A program made the position numbers and the translations under genes. Of a stretch of DNA of 28,728 nt, positions 16,773 to 24,215 are shown one piece after another. The notes under the pieces are model-generated. The model worked only from the letters and a program-made list of their open reading frames with translations, made no database searches and was not told the origin of the DNA. The DNA comes from Pirellulales bacterium (GTDB taxonomy: Bacteria > Planctomycetota > Planctomycetia > Pirellulales > JALHLM01), in the NCBI GenBank assembly GCA_022844585.1, contig JALHLM010000010.1, forward strand, positions 1-28,728. The letters are read 5' to 3'. How positions within the stretch are numbered: position 1 is the first letter of the stretch; the number at the start of each line of letters is the position of its first letter.

Positions 16773-18920
16773 ATGAAGCAAGTTCTGCAAAACCTCAAAG
16801 ACGGCGCGACCGAAGTCGCCGAAGTTGCCGCGCCCCGAGCGCGCGCCGGCGGCCTGCTGATCCGCACCCGGGCCAGCGTGATCTCCAGCGGCACCGAGCG
16901 GATGCTCGTCGAATTTGGCCGCGCGAATTGGATCGACAAGGCCCGCAGCCAACCGGAAAAAGTCCGGCAGGTGCTCGACAAGGTCAAGACCGACGGGCTG
17001 TTGCCGACGATTGACGCGGTGCGCAGCAAACTGGATCAACCGCTGCCGCTCGGCTATTCGAGCGCCGGCGTGGTGCTGGACGTGGGCGCGGGCGTGACGG
17101 GATTTCAAGTCGGCGATCGCGTCGTCTCGAACGGTCCCCACGCCGAGTTGGCTACCGTGCCGGCCAATCTTTGCGCGAAGATTCCGGACCACGTCGACGA
17201 TGAATCAGCCGCGTTCACGGTGATCGCCAGCATCGCTTTGCAAGGCGTGCGCTTGGCGCAGCCGACGTTGGGCGAATGCTTCGTCGTGACCGGACTGGGA
17301 CTGATCGGCCTGATCACGGTCCAACTGCTCCGCGCGCATGGCTGCCGTGTGCTGGGCATCGACTTCGATCAACAGAAACAAGCCATTGCCCGCGGCTATG
17401 GCGCGGAGACCGTCGACCTCTCTTCCGGCGAAGACCCGATTTCGGCCGCGGAAGTGTTTTCTCGCGGACGCGGCATCGACGGCGTGTTGATCACGGCCGC
17501 CACGAAAAGCAACGAACCGGTCCACCAGGCGGCGCTCATGTGCCGGCAGCGCGGGCGGATCATCTTGATCGGCACCGTCGGTCTGGAACTGGCCCGCGCG
17601 GACTTCTACGAGAAGGAATTGTCCTTCCAGGTGTCCTGCTCGTACGGGCCCGGGCGTCACGACCCGCAATACGAAGAGCAAGGGCACGATTATCCCATCG
17701 GTTTCGTGCGCTGGACCGAGCAGCGCAACTTCGAAGCGGTGCTGGACATGCTCGCCACCGGCGCGTTGCAAACGCAGTCGCTCGTCGCGCATCGCTATCC
17801 GATCGAAGATGCCGGCACGGCCTACGACGTCCTGGCCGGCGGCAGCGCTGGGCTGGGCATTGTACTGCGCTACGCGGACGCCACAGTGCGCAGCGACGCC
17901 GAACTGACCGGACTACGCACGCTCCAACACATCACGACAGCCCTGCCATCTGGGCAACGCCCGCGCGTGGCGGTGATCGGCGCCGGCAACTACTCGACGC
18001 GCAGCCTGTTGCCCAATCTTGCCCAGCAACAGGTTACGCTCGACGTTATCGCCTCGAGCGGCGGCGTTTCTTCGTTCCATGCGGCAAAAAAATTCGGCTT
18101 CCGCCGTTCCACGACGGATACGGCGAGCCTCTTGCGCGATCCGGCCATCGACGCGGTGATCATCACCACGCGTCACGACACGCACGTGCCGTTGGCCGAT
18201 CGCGCGCTCGGCGCCGGTAAACATGTGTTCGTGGAAAAGCCGTTGGCGATCGACCGCGAAGGCCTGGAGCAACTCCGCGCGACGTACGAGTCGTTCACTG
18301 GCGACACGCGGCAACCCGTTCTGTCGGTGGGCTTCAACCGCCGCTTCGCCCCGCAAGCCGTCAAAATGCGCTCGCTTCTCGCTGGCACGCGTGAGCGGCA
18401 GGCGATCGTGATGACCGTGAACGCCGGCGAGTTGCCTGCGGATCATTGGTTGAACGACCCCGCAGTCGGCGGCGGACGGCTCATCGGGGAAGGTTGTCAC
18501 TTTATTGATCTGGCGCGTTATCTGGTCGGCCATCCGATCGCGCGCGTGCAGGCCACGGCGCTCGGCTCGCCACGCGGCCCGCGCGATTGCGTGACCATAA
18601 CGATGGATTTCACCGACGGTTCGACGGCGACCTTGCACTACCTGGCCAACGGGCATCAATCGTTCCCGAAAGAACGGATCGAAGTCTTCTGCGGCGGGCG
18701 GATTCTGCAGCTCGATAATTTTCGCAAACTCCGCGGGTTCGGTTGGTCGGGGTTCAATAAGTTGAATCTCTGGCGTCAGGACAAAGGACACGCCGCTTGT
18801 CTAGAGGCGTTCTTTGCGGCCGTTGAAAAAGGCGGGCCGTCGCCGGTGCCTTTCGCTGAACTGTGCGAAGTCACCGAGGCCAGTTTCCAAGCTGTCGAGC
18901 AACTGCAGGCGGGAAAGTGA
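16773..18920 (+). CDS. Bi-domain oxidoreductase: zinc-less ADH domain fused to Gfo/Idh/MocA domain
   Basis: This 715-residue fusion has an N-terminal medium-chain alcohol-dehydrogenase-like domain (about 1-375). It starts MKQVLQNLKDG and contains SSGTERMLVEFG, PLGYSSAG and the nucleotide loop TGLGLIGL. The usual Cys and GHE zinc ligands are absent. A Gfo/Idh/MocA domain follows (about 398-700), with Rossmann VIGAGNYS and catalytic Glu-Lys-Pro at 488-490. Proteins of this exact layout recur in surface-polysaccharide clusters and are thought to modify nucleotide or carrier-bound sugars; the reaction is not established. The ATG at 16773 gives the family N-terminus. A GTG 12 codons upstream is in frame but lies in the decayed repeat. 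The next gene starts 2 bases after its stop. Confidence 0.9.
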   Translation: MKQVLQNLKDGATEVAEVAAPRARAGGLLIRTRASVISSGTERMLVEFGRANWIDKARSQPEKVRQVLDKVKTDGLLPTIDAVRSKLDQPLPLGYSSAGVVLDVGAGVTGFQVGDRVVSNGPHAELATVPANLCAKIPDHVDDESAAFTVIASIALQGVRLAQPTLGECFVVTGLGLIGLITVQLLRAHGCRVLGIDFDQQKQAIARGYGAETVDLSSGEDPISAAEVFSRGRGIDGVLITAATKSNEPVHQAALMCRQRGRIILIGTVGLELARADFYEKELSFQVSCSYGPGRHDPQYEEQGHDYPIGFVRWTEQRNFEAVLDMLATGALQTQSLVAHRYPIEDAGTAYDVLAGGSAGLGIVLRYADATVRSDAELTGLRTLQHITTALPSGQRPRVAVIGAGNYSTRSLLPNLAQQQVTLDVIASSGGVSSFHAAKKFGFRRSTTDTASLLRDPAIDAVIITTRHDTHVPLADRALGAGKHVFVEKPLAIDREGLEQLRATYESFTGDTRQPVLSVGFNRRFAPQAVKMRSLLAGTRERQAIVMTVNAGELPADHWLNDPAVGGGRLIGEGCHFIDLARYLVGHPIARVQATALGSPRGPRDCVTITMDFTDGSTATLHYLANGHQSFPKERIEVFCGGRILQLDNFRKLRGFGWSGFNKLNLWRQDKGHAACLEAFFAAVEKGGPSPVPFAELCEVTEASFQAVEQLQAGK

Positions 18921-18922
18921 GC

Positions 18923-20212
18923 ATGGCCGACGCCGTGGCAACGCCGCCGCAGGGTTCCGCGCCGCTTGCGCCCGCCAGCGGAGAGGTCGCGCCGCTGGCG
19001 CGCCATGCCCGGCGCGGCGCGTTTCCTGTCGTGCCGGTGCGCCGCCGCGACGGCGCGCCGCTCAAGTTGGCGTTGCTCTATATCGTCTGCTATCGCTACC
19101 GCGTGCCGATCTTTCGCCGCTTGACCAAGCACGCCGACCTGAGCGTCAAGATCTTCGTCGGCTCCGGCATTCCGGGCACGAAGACGGTGAACGCCGACAA
19201 CCTGAGCGGCCTCGACGTTTCGATCATGCCGACTTGGAAGAAGCGGATGCGGAGCACCGACCGCGACGTGGGCTTGCTGTTCAACCCGTCGCTTCCGTGG
19301 CGGCTCTGGCGTTACAATCCGGACGTGCTGCTGGTGCAAGGGGGCGAGCCGATCAACAACCTGTTGATGCTGCTTTACGCCAAGTTGTTCCGCAAACCGA
19401 TCGTTTGGTGGTCGCTCGGTGAAATCCGTGGGCAGAAGTATTCGCGCCTCGGGCGGATGTACCGCGCCGTCGTGCAGTGGATTGAGCGCCGCGCCACGGC
19501 GTATCTTGGGTACTCGTCGGTGGCCGTCGACTATTTCCTCCGCATGGGCTACGAACCGCGGCGGTGCTTCAACCTGGTCAACGTCGTCGATACCAACAAG
19601 GTGCTCGCCGAGATCGAAGCCACGCGCGAGCAGGTCGCGCCCCTCCGCACGCGACTCGGGCTCGACGGCAAGCGCGTCGTGCTCTACGTCGGCGCGATCA
19701 TGAAGACCAAGAAACTCGATCGCCTGATCCGCGCCTTCGCGATGCTCCCGGATCCGCACGATGAATTGCGGTTGCTGGTCGTCGGCGACGGCGACTTCCG
19801 CGCGGAGGCCGAGCGCGTGGCGGCCGAACTGCACGTGACCGATCGCGTGATCTTCACCGGTGCGGTCTACGAAGGCGTCGCCGCGTACTTTCAACTCGCG
19901 GAGCTTGTCGTCCTCCCTGGCATGGGCGGATTGGTCGTTTCCGAGGCGATGACGCACAGTTTGCCGGTGATCAGTTCCGTCGGCGACGGCAGCGAATTCG
20001 ACCTGATCGTGGACGGCTATAACGGCTATTCGATCGGTGAAGACGGCGACGAAGAGCTCGCCGACGCCATGCGCCGCTGCCTGGAATCGCCGGAGCAATC
20101 CCGCGAAATGGGCCGGCGCGGCCGCCGGATGATCGACGAACAATACAACATCGACCGCTACTTCAACGAAATGCTCGCCAGCATTTTCTTCGCCGCCGGC
20201 GAACGAAAATAG
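18923..20212 (+). CDS. GT4-family glycosyltransferase
   Basis: This 429-residue GT-B glycosyltransferase begins with an Ala/Pro/Arg-rich extension of about 50 residues. An N-terminal domain follows (LALLYIVCYRYRVPIFRRLTKH) with DVLLVQGGEPINN. The donor-binding domain has VVLYVGAIMKTKKLDRLIRAF, LLVVGDGDFRAEAER, RVIFTGAVYEGVAAYFQLAELVVLPGMGGLVVSEAM and GSEFDLIVDGYNGY. This is the usual order for GT4 enzymes, with the acidic residues of the E-x7-E region in place. The ATG at 18923 is 2 bases past the stop of the oxidoreductase gene, with GGGAAAG upstream, so the two are an operon. It probably adds one sugar during repeat-unit assembly at the inner membrane; donor and acceptor are unknown. Confidence 0.9.
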   Translation: MADAVATPPQGSAPLAPASGEVAPLARHARRGAFPVVPVRRRDGAPLKLALLYIVCYRYRVPIFRRLTKHADLSVKIFVGSGIPGTKTVNADNLSGLDVSIMPTWKKRMRSTDRDVGLLFNPSLPWRLWRYNPDVLLVQGGEPINNLLMLLYAKLFRKPIVWWSLGEIRGQKYSRLGRMYRAVVQWIERRATAYLGYSSVAVDYFLRMGYEPRRCFNLVNVVDTNKVLAEIEATREQVAPLRTRLGLDGKRVVLYVGAIMKTKKLDRLIRAFAMLPDPHDELRLLVVGDGDFRAEAERVAAELHVTDRVIFTGAVYEGVAAYFQLAELVVLPGMGGLVVSEAMTHSLPVISSVGDGSEFDLIVDGYNGYSIGEDGDEELADAMRRCLESPEQSREMGRRGRRMIDEQYNIDRYFNEMLASIFFAAGERK

Positions 20213-20228
20213 TTGTCCAAAGTGACTA

Positions 20229-20330
20229 CACTAGCCCGACGCGCAAGCGAGGGGGTGTGGACGTTGGCATTGAGTAAACGTCGTACTCAATTCGAAGTCC
20301 ACTCCCCCTCGCTTGCGCGTCGGGCTAGTG
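20229..20330. repeat. Dyad repeat element, copy 2 (CTAGCCCGACGCG family)
   Basis: Two 34-base arms (20229-20262 and 20297-20330) are complementary at 33 of 34 positions, around a 34-base loop. The sequence matches copy 1 at 16518-16600. Where copy 1 reads GCGCCAGCG/CGCTGGCGC, this copy reads GCGCAAGCG/CGCTTGCGC, so both arms changed together. It fills most of the 165-base gap between the GT4 and sulfotransferase genes and could attenuate readthrough as a large RNA hairpin. Confidence 0.88.
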
Positions 20331-20377
20331 CAAACGAATCCGCGTGAATACGTAGCACGGGAACAGGAACAGCCGCC

Positions 20378-21337
20378 ATGTCGACCGTCGTCGCCGCGCC
20401 GAGCGCGCAGCAACTGGAAAAATTCGTCTGCATCGCCAGCATCGGGCATTCCGGCTCGACGCTGGTCGGGATGCTGCTCGATCAGTATCCCGAATGCACG
20501 TCGATGGGCGAGATCACCAACCTGCACAAGTTCACCGCGCAGCCCGACATGCTTTGCGGCTGCGGGACGCCGGTGCTGAAGTGCCCGTTCTGGCTGGACG
20601 TGGAGGCGGAACTGCGCCGCAAGACGGGCGACCTGTCGCTGAAACTTGGGGAGTTCTCGCGCCCCACGGAGTTGAAAAGGACCGCGTTCCGCAAGCTGCC
20701 GGCGCTTTCCGAGTTGCTGATGATCTGGGGCAGCCCGACGGCCTGGCGGCTGGGTTCGATGATCTCGCCCCGGGCGCGACGCGAGCGGGAATTCGGCGAA
20801 CGGGCCGTGCAAGTCTATGAGGCGATCGCCGCCGTGCGCGGCACTCCGATCACGGTCAACTCGGCAGGCGCCACGACACAGATGAAATCGATCTACCTCG
20901 CCGATCCGACGCGGTTTCGGGCAATCCACGTCATTCGCGACGGCCGCGGCTGGACCTGTTCGCAGATGCGGCGCGAAAAATCGTCGATGGAAGTCGCCGT
21001 CAAACTGTTCGTCCGCCGGCATTGGAACACCGAGTTGATGATGCGCTCGATCCCCGCAAGCCAGCGGATGCTCGTCCGCTACGAGGATCTTTGCCGGGAC
21101 ACGCCTGGCACGATGTTGACCATCTCCCGGTTTCTGGACATCGATACGCAGCTCACCGATTTCACGCTTAAGAAGACGGAATTTCACGGCGTCGGCGGCA
21201 ACCCCATGCGGTTCCGCTACGACGAGAGCACCGTGCAACTCGACGAAAAGTGGCGGCGCGATCTGACCTCCGCCGATTTGGCGCTGTTCGAGAAAATCGG
21301 CGGCGAAACCAATCGCCGCCTGGGCTACACCGACTAA
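20378..21337 (+). CDS. Sulfotransferase-family protein
   Basis: This 319-residue protein resembles PAPS-dependent sulfotransferases. The 5'-phosphosulfate loop is IGHSGSTLVGMLL (about 22-34), preceded by a short beta strand. The 3'-phosphate-binding segment is HVIRDGRGW (about 184-193). A RYEDLCRDTPGTM stretch and a C-terminal WRRDL stretch are typical of the fold. Cys60 and Cys62 (CGCG) and Cys69 form an unusual small cluster. There is no signal peptide. With the upstream glycosyltransferases it suggests sulfation of the glycan, though small-molecule or protein acceptors are not excluded. AGGAAC lies about 10 bases before the ATG. Confidence 0.88.
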   Translation: MSTVVAAPSAQQLEKFVCIASIGHSGSTLVGMLLDQYPECTSMGEITNLHKFTAQPDMLCGCGTPVLKCPFWLDVEAELRRKTGDLSLKLGEFSRPTELKRTAFRKLPALSELLMIWGSPTAWRLGSMISPRARREREFGERAVQVYEAIAAVRGTPITVNSAGATTQMKSIYLADPTRFRAIHVIRDGRGWTCSQMRREKSSMEVAVKLFVRRHWNTELMMRSIPASQRMLVRYEDLCRDTPGTMLTISRFLDIDTQLTDFTLKKTEFHGVGGNPMRFRYDESTVQLDEKWRRDLTSADLALFEKIGGETNRRLGYTD

Positions 21338-21360
21338 GCGCGCACGCTGATATCATGTCA

Positions 21361-21386
21361 CTATCCCGATGCGCGTGTCGGGATAG
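21361..21386 (+). terminator. Hairpin downstream of the sulfotransferase gene
   Basis: Nine-base perfect arms CTATCCCGA (21361-21369) and TCGGGATAG (21378-21386) enclose an 8-base loop, starting 24 bases after the sulfotransferase stop. No T-run follows, so it may be a weak terminator or an mRNA 3'-end structure. Confidence 0.45.
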
Positions 21387-21521
21387 CTGGAGACAGCGAA
21401 GTGCCGATTCTTCTCGGGAAAAGTGGCTGCGTCCATGTCTAGGTGTTGCGACGTTCAATAGACGGCGATTCGATACGCTCTGCTATCCACTACTTGCTTT
21501 ACTGCAGCAATTCCCTTGAGT

Positions 21522-22045
21522 ATGTCCATCAACGCGCCCATCAAACTCACGATCCGATACTCGGAACGCGACTTCATTCGGGCATTGCGAGCGCACTACG
21601 CATCGCGGGTTGGTCTCCGATCGATATTCTCCCCAGCGTGATTCTCGCTGTCACCGGAGCGCAACTTTGGACTTCCTTGTCGATGCGTTGGCTAGGCATT
21701 GTTTGCGAAGTCGCATCCGTCGCAATGATCCTACCTCTTTTTGTGGCCTTTGTTGTCATTCCGCCGCTCGCCTTTCGTCGAGAGCCGAAGTTTCGCGACA
21801 AATACTCGCTTACTTTTTCGGCGGAGCGTACTCATTTCCGCACAGCACATGTCGATTCGACGCTTCAATGGGATTTGTATACGAACGCTTTGGTCGATAC
21901 CCGCTCGTATGTGCTTTACTACGGCCGGCATCACTTTACGCTAATTCCGAAGCGCGCATTTCAGGATTTCGAGCAGCAACAATTGTTCGAGCGACTGCTG
22001 GCTCAGCACATCGCGCCAATTGTTGGCGTCGGGTTTGGCGATTGA
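21522..22045 (+). pseudogene. YcxB-like membrane protein, frameshifted
   Basis: An ATG at 21522 opens a frame reading MSINAPIKLTIRYSERDF and then HYASRVGLRS, which looks like the N-terminus of YcxB-like proteins. It stops after 39 codons. The rest of the family lies in a different frame: hydrophobic segments DILPSVILAVTG and a stretch of about 28 residues starting WLGIVCEV, then the YcxB-like C-terminal domain (KYSLTFSAERTHFRTAHVD to the stop at 22045), including Trp-Asp-Leu and LIPKRAFQDF. One missing base near 21590-21635 would restore a continuous protein. The downstream frame can be called open from a GTG at 21443, but that start would replace the conserved N-terminus with unrelated sequence. 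The region also looks less GC-rich than its neighbours. A recent pseudogene, a sequencing error or a programmed shift are all possible. Confidence 0.7.
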
Positions 22046-22115
22046 ATTCTCTCTCCGAGAGAACTGGAAACACGGACATTTTTCGTTAGTCGACTTGGCG
22101 AATCCCTCCTTCAAT

Positions 22116-22151
22116 GCAACACGCCCGGCGATGGCTCGCCGGGCGTGCTGC
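22116..22151. terminator. Hairpin between convergent genes
   Basis: Sixteen-base arms (22116-22131 and 22136-22151) pair with one mismatch around a 4-base loop (TGGC). The core is CGCCCGGCGA/TCGCCGGGCG. It lies between the ends of the YcxB-like remnant and the leftward His/Gly-rich gene, and could stop transcription from both sides. There is no T-run on either strand. Confidence 0.6.
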
Positions 22152-22182
22152 GTTATTACATACTGAATCGACCGTTCGAAAT

Positions 22183-22569
22183 CTACCAGCCGTAGACCGG
22201 CGGGCAGGGGTACGTCGGGTAGACTGGCGGGCAGTAGTTGTACGTCGGATAGCACGGCGTCACTGGCGGGCAGTACTTGTAGGTCGGGTAGCAGTAGTTG
22301 TAGCTCGGCGTGTAGCAGCGGTTGTAGCTGGGGGCACACTTGTAGCTGTAGCCTCCACCGTAACCTCCACCATAGCCACCGCCATAGCCGCCACCGTGGT
22401 GACCACCGTGGCCACCATTGTGTCCGCCGTGATGGCCGCCACCATTTCCGCCATGGTGACCGCCATGTCCTCCGTTATGACCGGCCGAGGCTGTTCTGGT
22501 CGTACCGATTACCGCAAGCGTGCCAAGGACCATCGTGGCGGCGATCAACGTCTTCTTGAAGCAGTTCAT
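22183..22569 (-). CDS. Secreted His/Gly-rich and Tyr/Cys/Pro-rich protein
   Basis: This is a 128-residue protein of two low-complexity halves behind a clear signal peptide (1-29, ending ASA). Residues 30-72 are almost only Gly and His, with ten His in GHxGGHGGHHGG-like units, then four GGGY units. Residues 73-128 are built of Tyr-x-Tyr-Cys and Pro-Pro-Val units with seven Cys. AAGGA lies 9 bases before the ATG. Nothing shows an enzyme. The His-rich part could bind metal ions such as Zn, Ni or Cu, and the Tyr/Cys part could crosslink or form a surface coat. Tyr-rich, Cys-rich exported proteins are common in planctomycetes, but I do not recognise a named family. Internal repeats make its length likely to vary between strains. 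Confidence 0.82.
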   Translation of the reverse strand: MNCFKKTLIAATMVLGTLAVIGTTRTASAGHNGGHGGHHGGNGGGHHGGHNGGHGGHHGGGYGGGYGGGYGGGYSYKCAPSYNRCYTPSYNYCYPTYKYCPPVTPCYPTYNYCPPVYPTYPCPPVYGW

Positions 22570-22817
22570 GGTTCCATTCCTTCACAAGAGTGTATTTTCA
22601 AGGCTTTTTTTCAGTTCGCCGGGCCAGGCTTGGCCCTGTCGCGTCTGAGTTACTAAGCGAGCGAGCCGCGGATTTGTTACCCAGATTCGCCACGTGACGC
22701 ACAACCGGGAACGAATCTGCGCCGGGCAATGTTCGTCGCGCGAGTTGAATCCCCGTCGGCGATCGTCCAGAATGACGCCGGCTCCGGCTTCTCCTCGCCC
22801 ACTTTCCGGAGGCGGAC

Positions 22818-24215
22818 ATGCGGCGTGCCAACGCCAAATCGCTCGTGGTTAGTCGTCGCGCCGCGCTCAGCGGTGCTGCGGCCGCGCTGACTGCCGCCGC
22901 GTGGCGGCGCGTGCCTGGCGCGAACGAACGGATCGGCGTCGGCTTCATCGGCTTCGGGCTGATCGGCAAGCGCCACGTGCTCGACTTCGCCGAACAGCCG
23001 GACGCGGCGCTGGTCGCCGTGTCCGACGTCCATGCCGGCCGCAAAGAGGAAGGCCGCGCGCTGGCGGGTGAATCCGCGAAAGGCTACCAGGATTTTCGCG
23101 CGTTGCTCGACGATCCGCGTGTCGATGTGGTCGTCGTCTCGACTCCCGATCACTGGCACGCCTTGGCGACCATGCTGGCCTGCGCTGCTGGCAAAGACGT
23201 CTACACGGAAAAGCCACTGACGCTGTTTCAGCGCGAAGGCCGTTGGATGATCGACGTCGCCGAGCGCTACCAGCGGATCGTGCAAGTCGGCACGCAACAG
23301 CGCTCCGGGCCACACTACTTGCGCGCCAAAGAAATGGTGCAGTCCGGACGACTCGGCAAGATCCATTCGGTCCGCATGAGGGCATATCGAAACATCATGC
23401 CCGGCTTTGGCCGACCGGACGATTGCCCGCCGCCGCCGGACTTGGATTGGAACGCCTGGCTCGGTCCCGCGCCGGAACGAGCGTACAATCCGAATCGCGC
23501 GATCTACCACTTCCGTTGGTTTTGGGATTACTCCGGCGGGCAGATGACGAACCTCGCGGCGCATGGCCTCGATGCCGCGCACTGGATGCTGGGACTCGGC
23601 TTCCCCACGGCCGTCACCAGTTGCGGCGGGCGGTTCGCGCTCGAAGACAACGGCGAAACGCCCGACACGCAGGACGCGCTGTTCGAGTTCCCCGAATGCA
23701 CGATCTCCTGGTCGCATCGCGAAGCCTCGGCCGGCGCGGAGCGTCGCCCGTCCGTGGAGCTTTTCGGCACGCACGGCAGCCTGGCGATCACGCGGACCGG
23801 TTTCACGATCACGCCCGATAAACGCCTCCCGCCCGGCAACGCGATCCCGCAATTCACCGGCGCGCACCCGGTCGGCGGGCCGGTGCGCGTGGAAGACAGC
23901 GGAAACACATACTGGACGACGCCGCTTCAAGATCGAACCGGCAACGACCGCGAGCAATTCAAACTGCATGTGCGCAATTTTTTGGACTGCGTGCGTTCGC
24001 GGACGACGCCGAACTCGGATCTACGCAGCGCCCACCAGGTCGCCACGGCCTGCCACCTCGCGAATATTTCGCTGCGTCTCGGACGCAAGCTGCCATGGGA
24101 CGGCGCCAACGAGCGAATCGTCGGCGACGAACAGGCGCAAGGCATGTTGACTCGGCCGTATCGCGCGCCGTGGGAAAAGGAACTCGCCGCCCTGGGAGTG
24201 CAACCTGCGCCATGA
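22818..24215 (+). CDS. Tat-exported Gfo/Idh/MocA family oxidoreductase
   Basis: This 465-residue protein has a twin-arginine signal (SRRAALSGAAAALTAAAW, about 12-29). A Rossmann domain follows with GFIGFGLIGKRH (about 42-53). The catalytic Glu-Lys-Pro is at 131-133, and QVGTQQRSGPHYLRAKEMVQSGRLGKIHSVR is typical of the planctomycete-type branch. The C-terminal domain carries RWFWDYSGGQMTNLAAHGLDAAHW. GGAGG sits 6 bases before the ATG. Such exported members are expected to oxidise or epimerise sugars or sugar acids using a tightly bound cofactor acquired before export; the substrate is unknown. Its stop overlaps the next start as ATGA, so the two genes are coupled and probably work in one pathway. 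Confidence 0.93.
   Translation: MRRANAKSLVVSRRAALSGAAAALTAAAWRRVPGANERIGVGFIGFGLIGKRHVLDFAEQPDAALVAVSDVHAGRKEEGRALAGESAKGYQDFRALLDDPRVDVVVVSTPDHWHALATMLACAAGKDVYTEKPLTLFQREGRWMIDVAERYQRIVQVGTQQRSGPHYLRAKEMVQSGRLGKIHSVRMRAYRNIMPGFGRPDDCPPPPDLDWNAWLGPAPERAYNPNRAIYHFRWFWDYSGGQMTNLAAHGLDAAHWMLGLGFPTAVTSCGGRFALEDNGETPDTQDALFEFPECTISWSHREASAGAERRPSVELFGTHGSLAITRTGFTITPDKRLPPGNAIPQFTGAHPVGGPVRVEDSGNTYWTTPLQDRTGNDREQFKLHVRNFLDCVRSRTTPNSDLRSAHQVATACHLANISLRLGRKLPWDGANERIVGDEQAQGMLTRPYRAPWEKELAALGVQPAP

Noticed and set aside
20229..20330. Intrinsic terminator
   Set aside because: The stem is far longer than usual and no T-run follows on either strand. Attenuation is possible, but a standard terminator call is not supported.
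21443..22045. Intact 200-residue gene from a GTG start
   Set aside because: The family-like N-terminus is in another frame from the ATG at 21522, so the first part of this frame is probably not translated as a natural protein.
22340..22480. Short tandem repeats resembling a CRISPR array or minisatellite
   Set aside because: They are in-frame codons for Gly/His and Gly/Tyr units of the secreted protein, without regular unique spacers.
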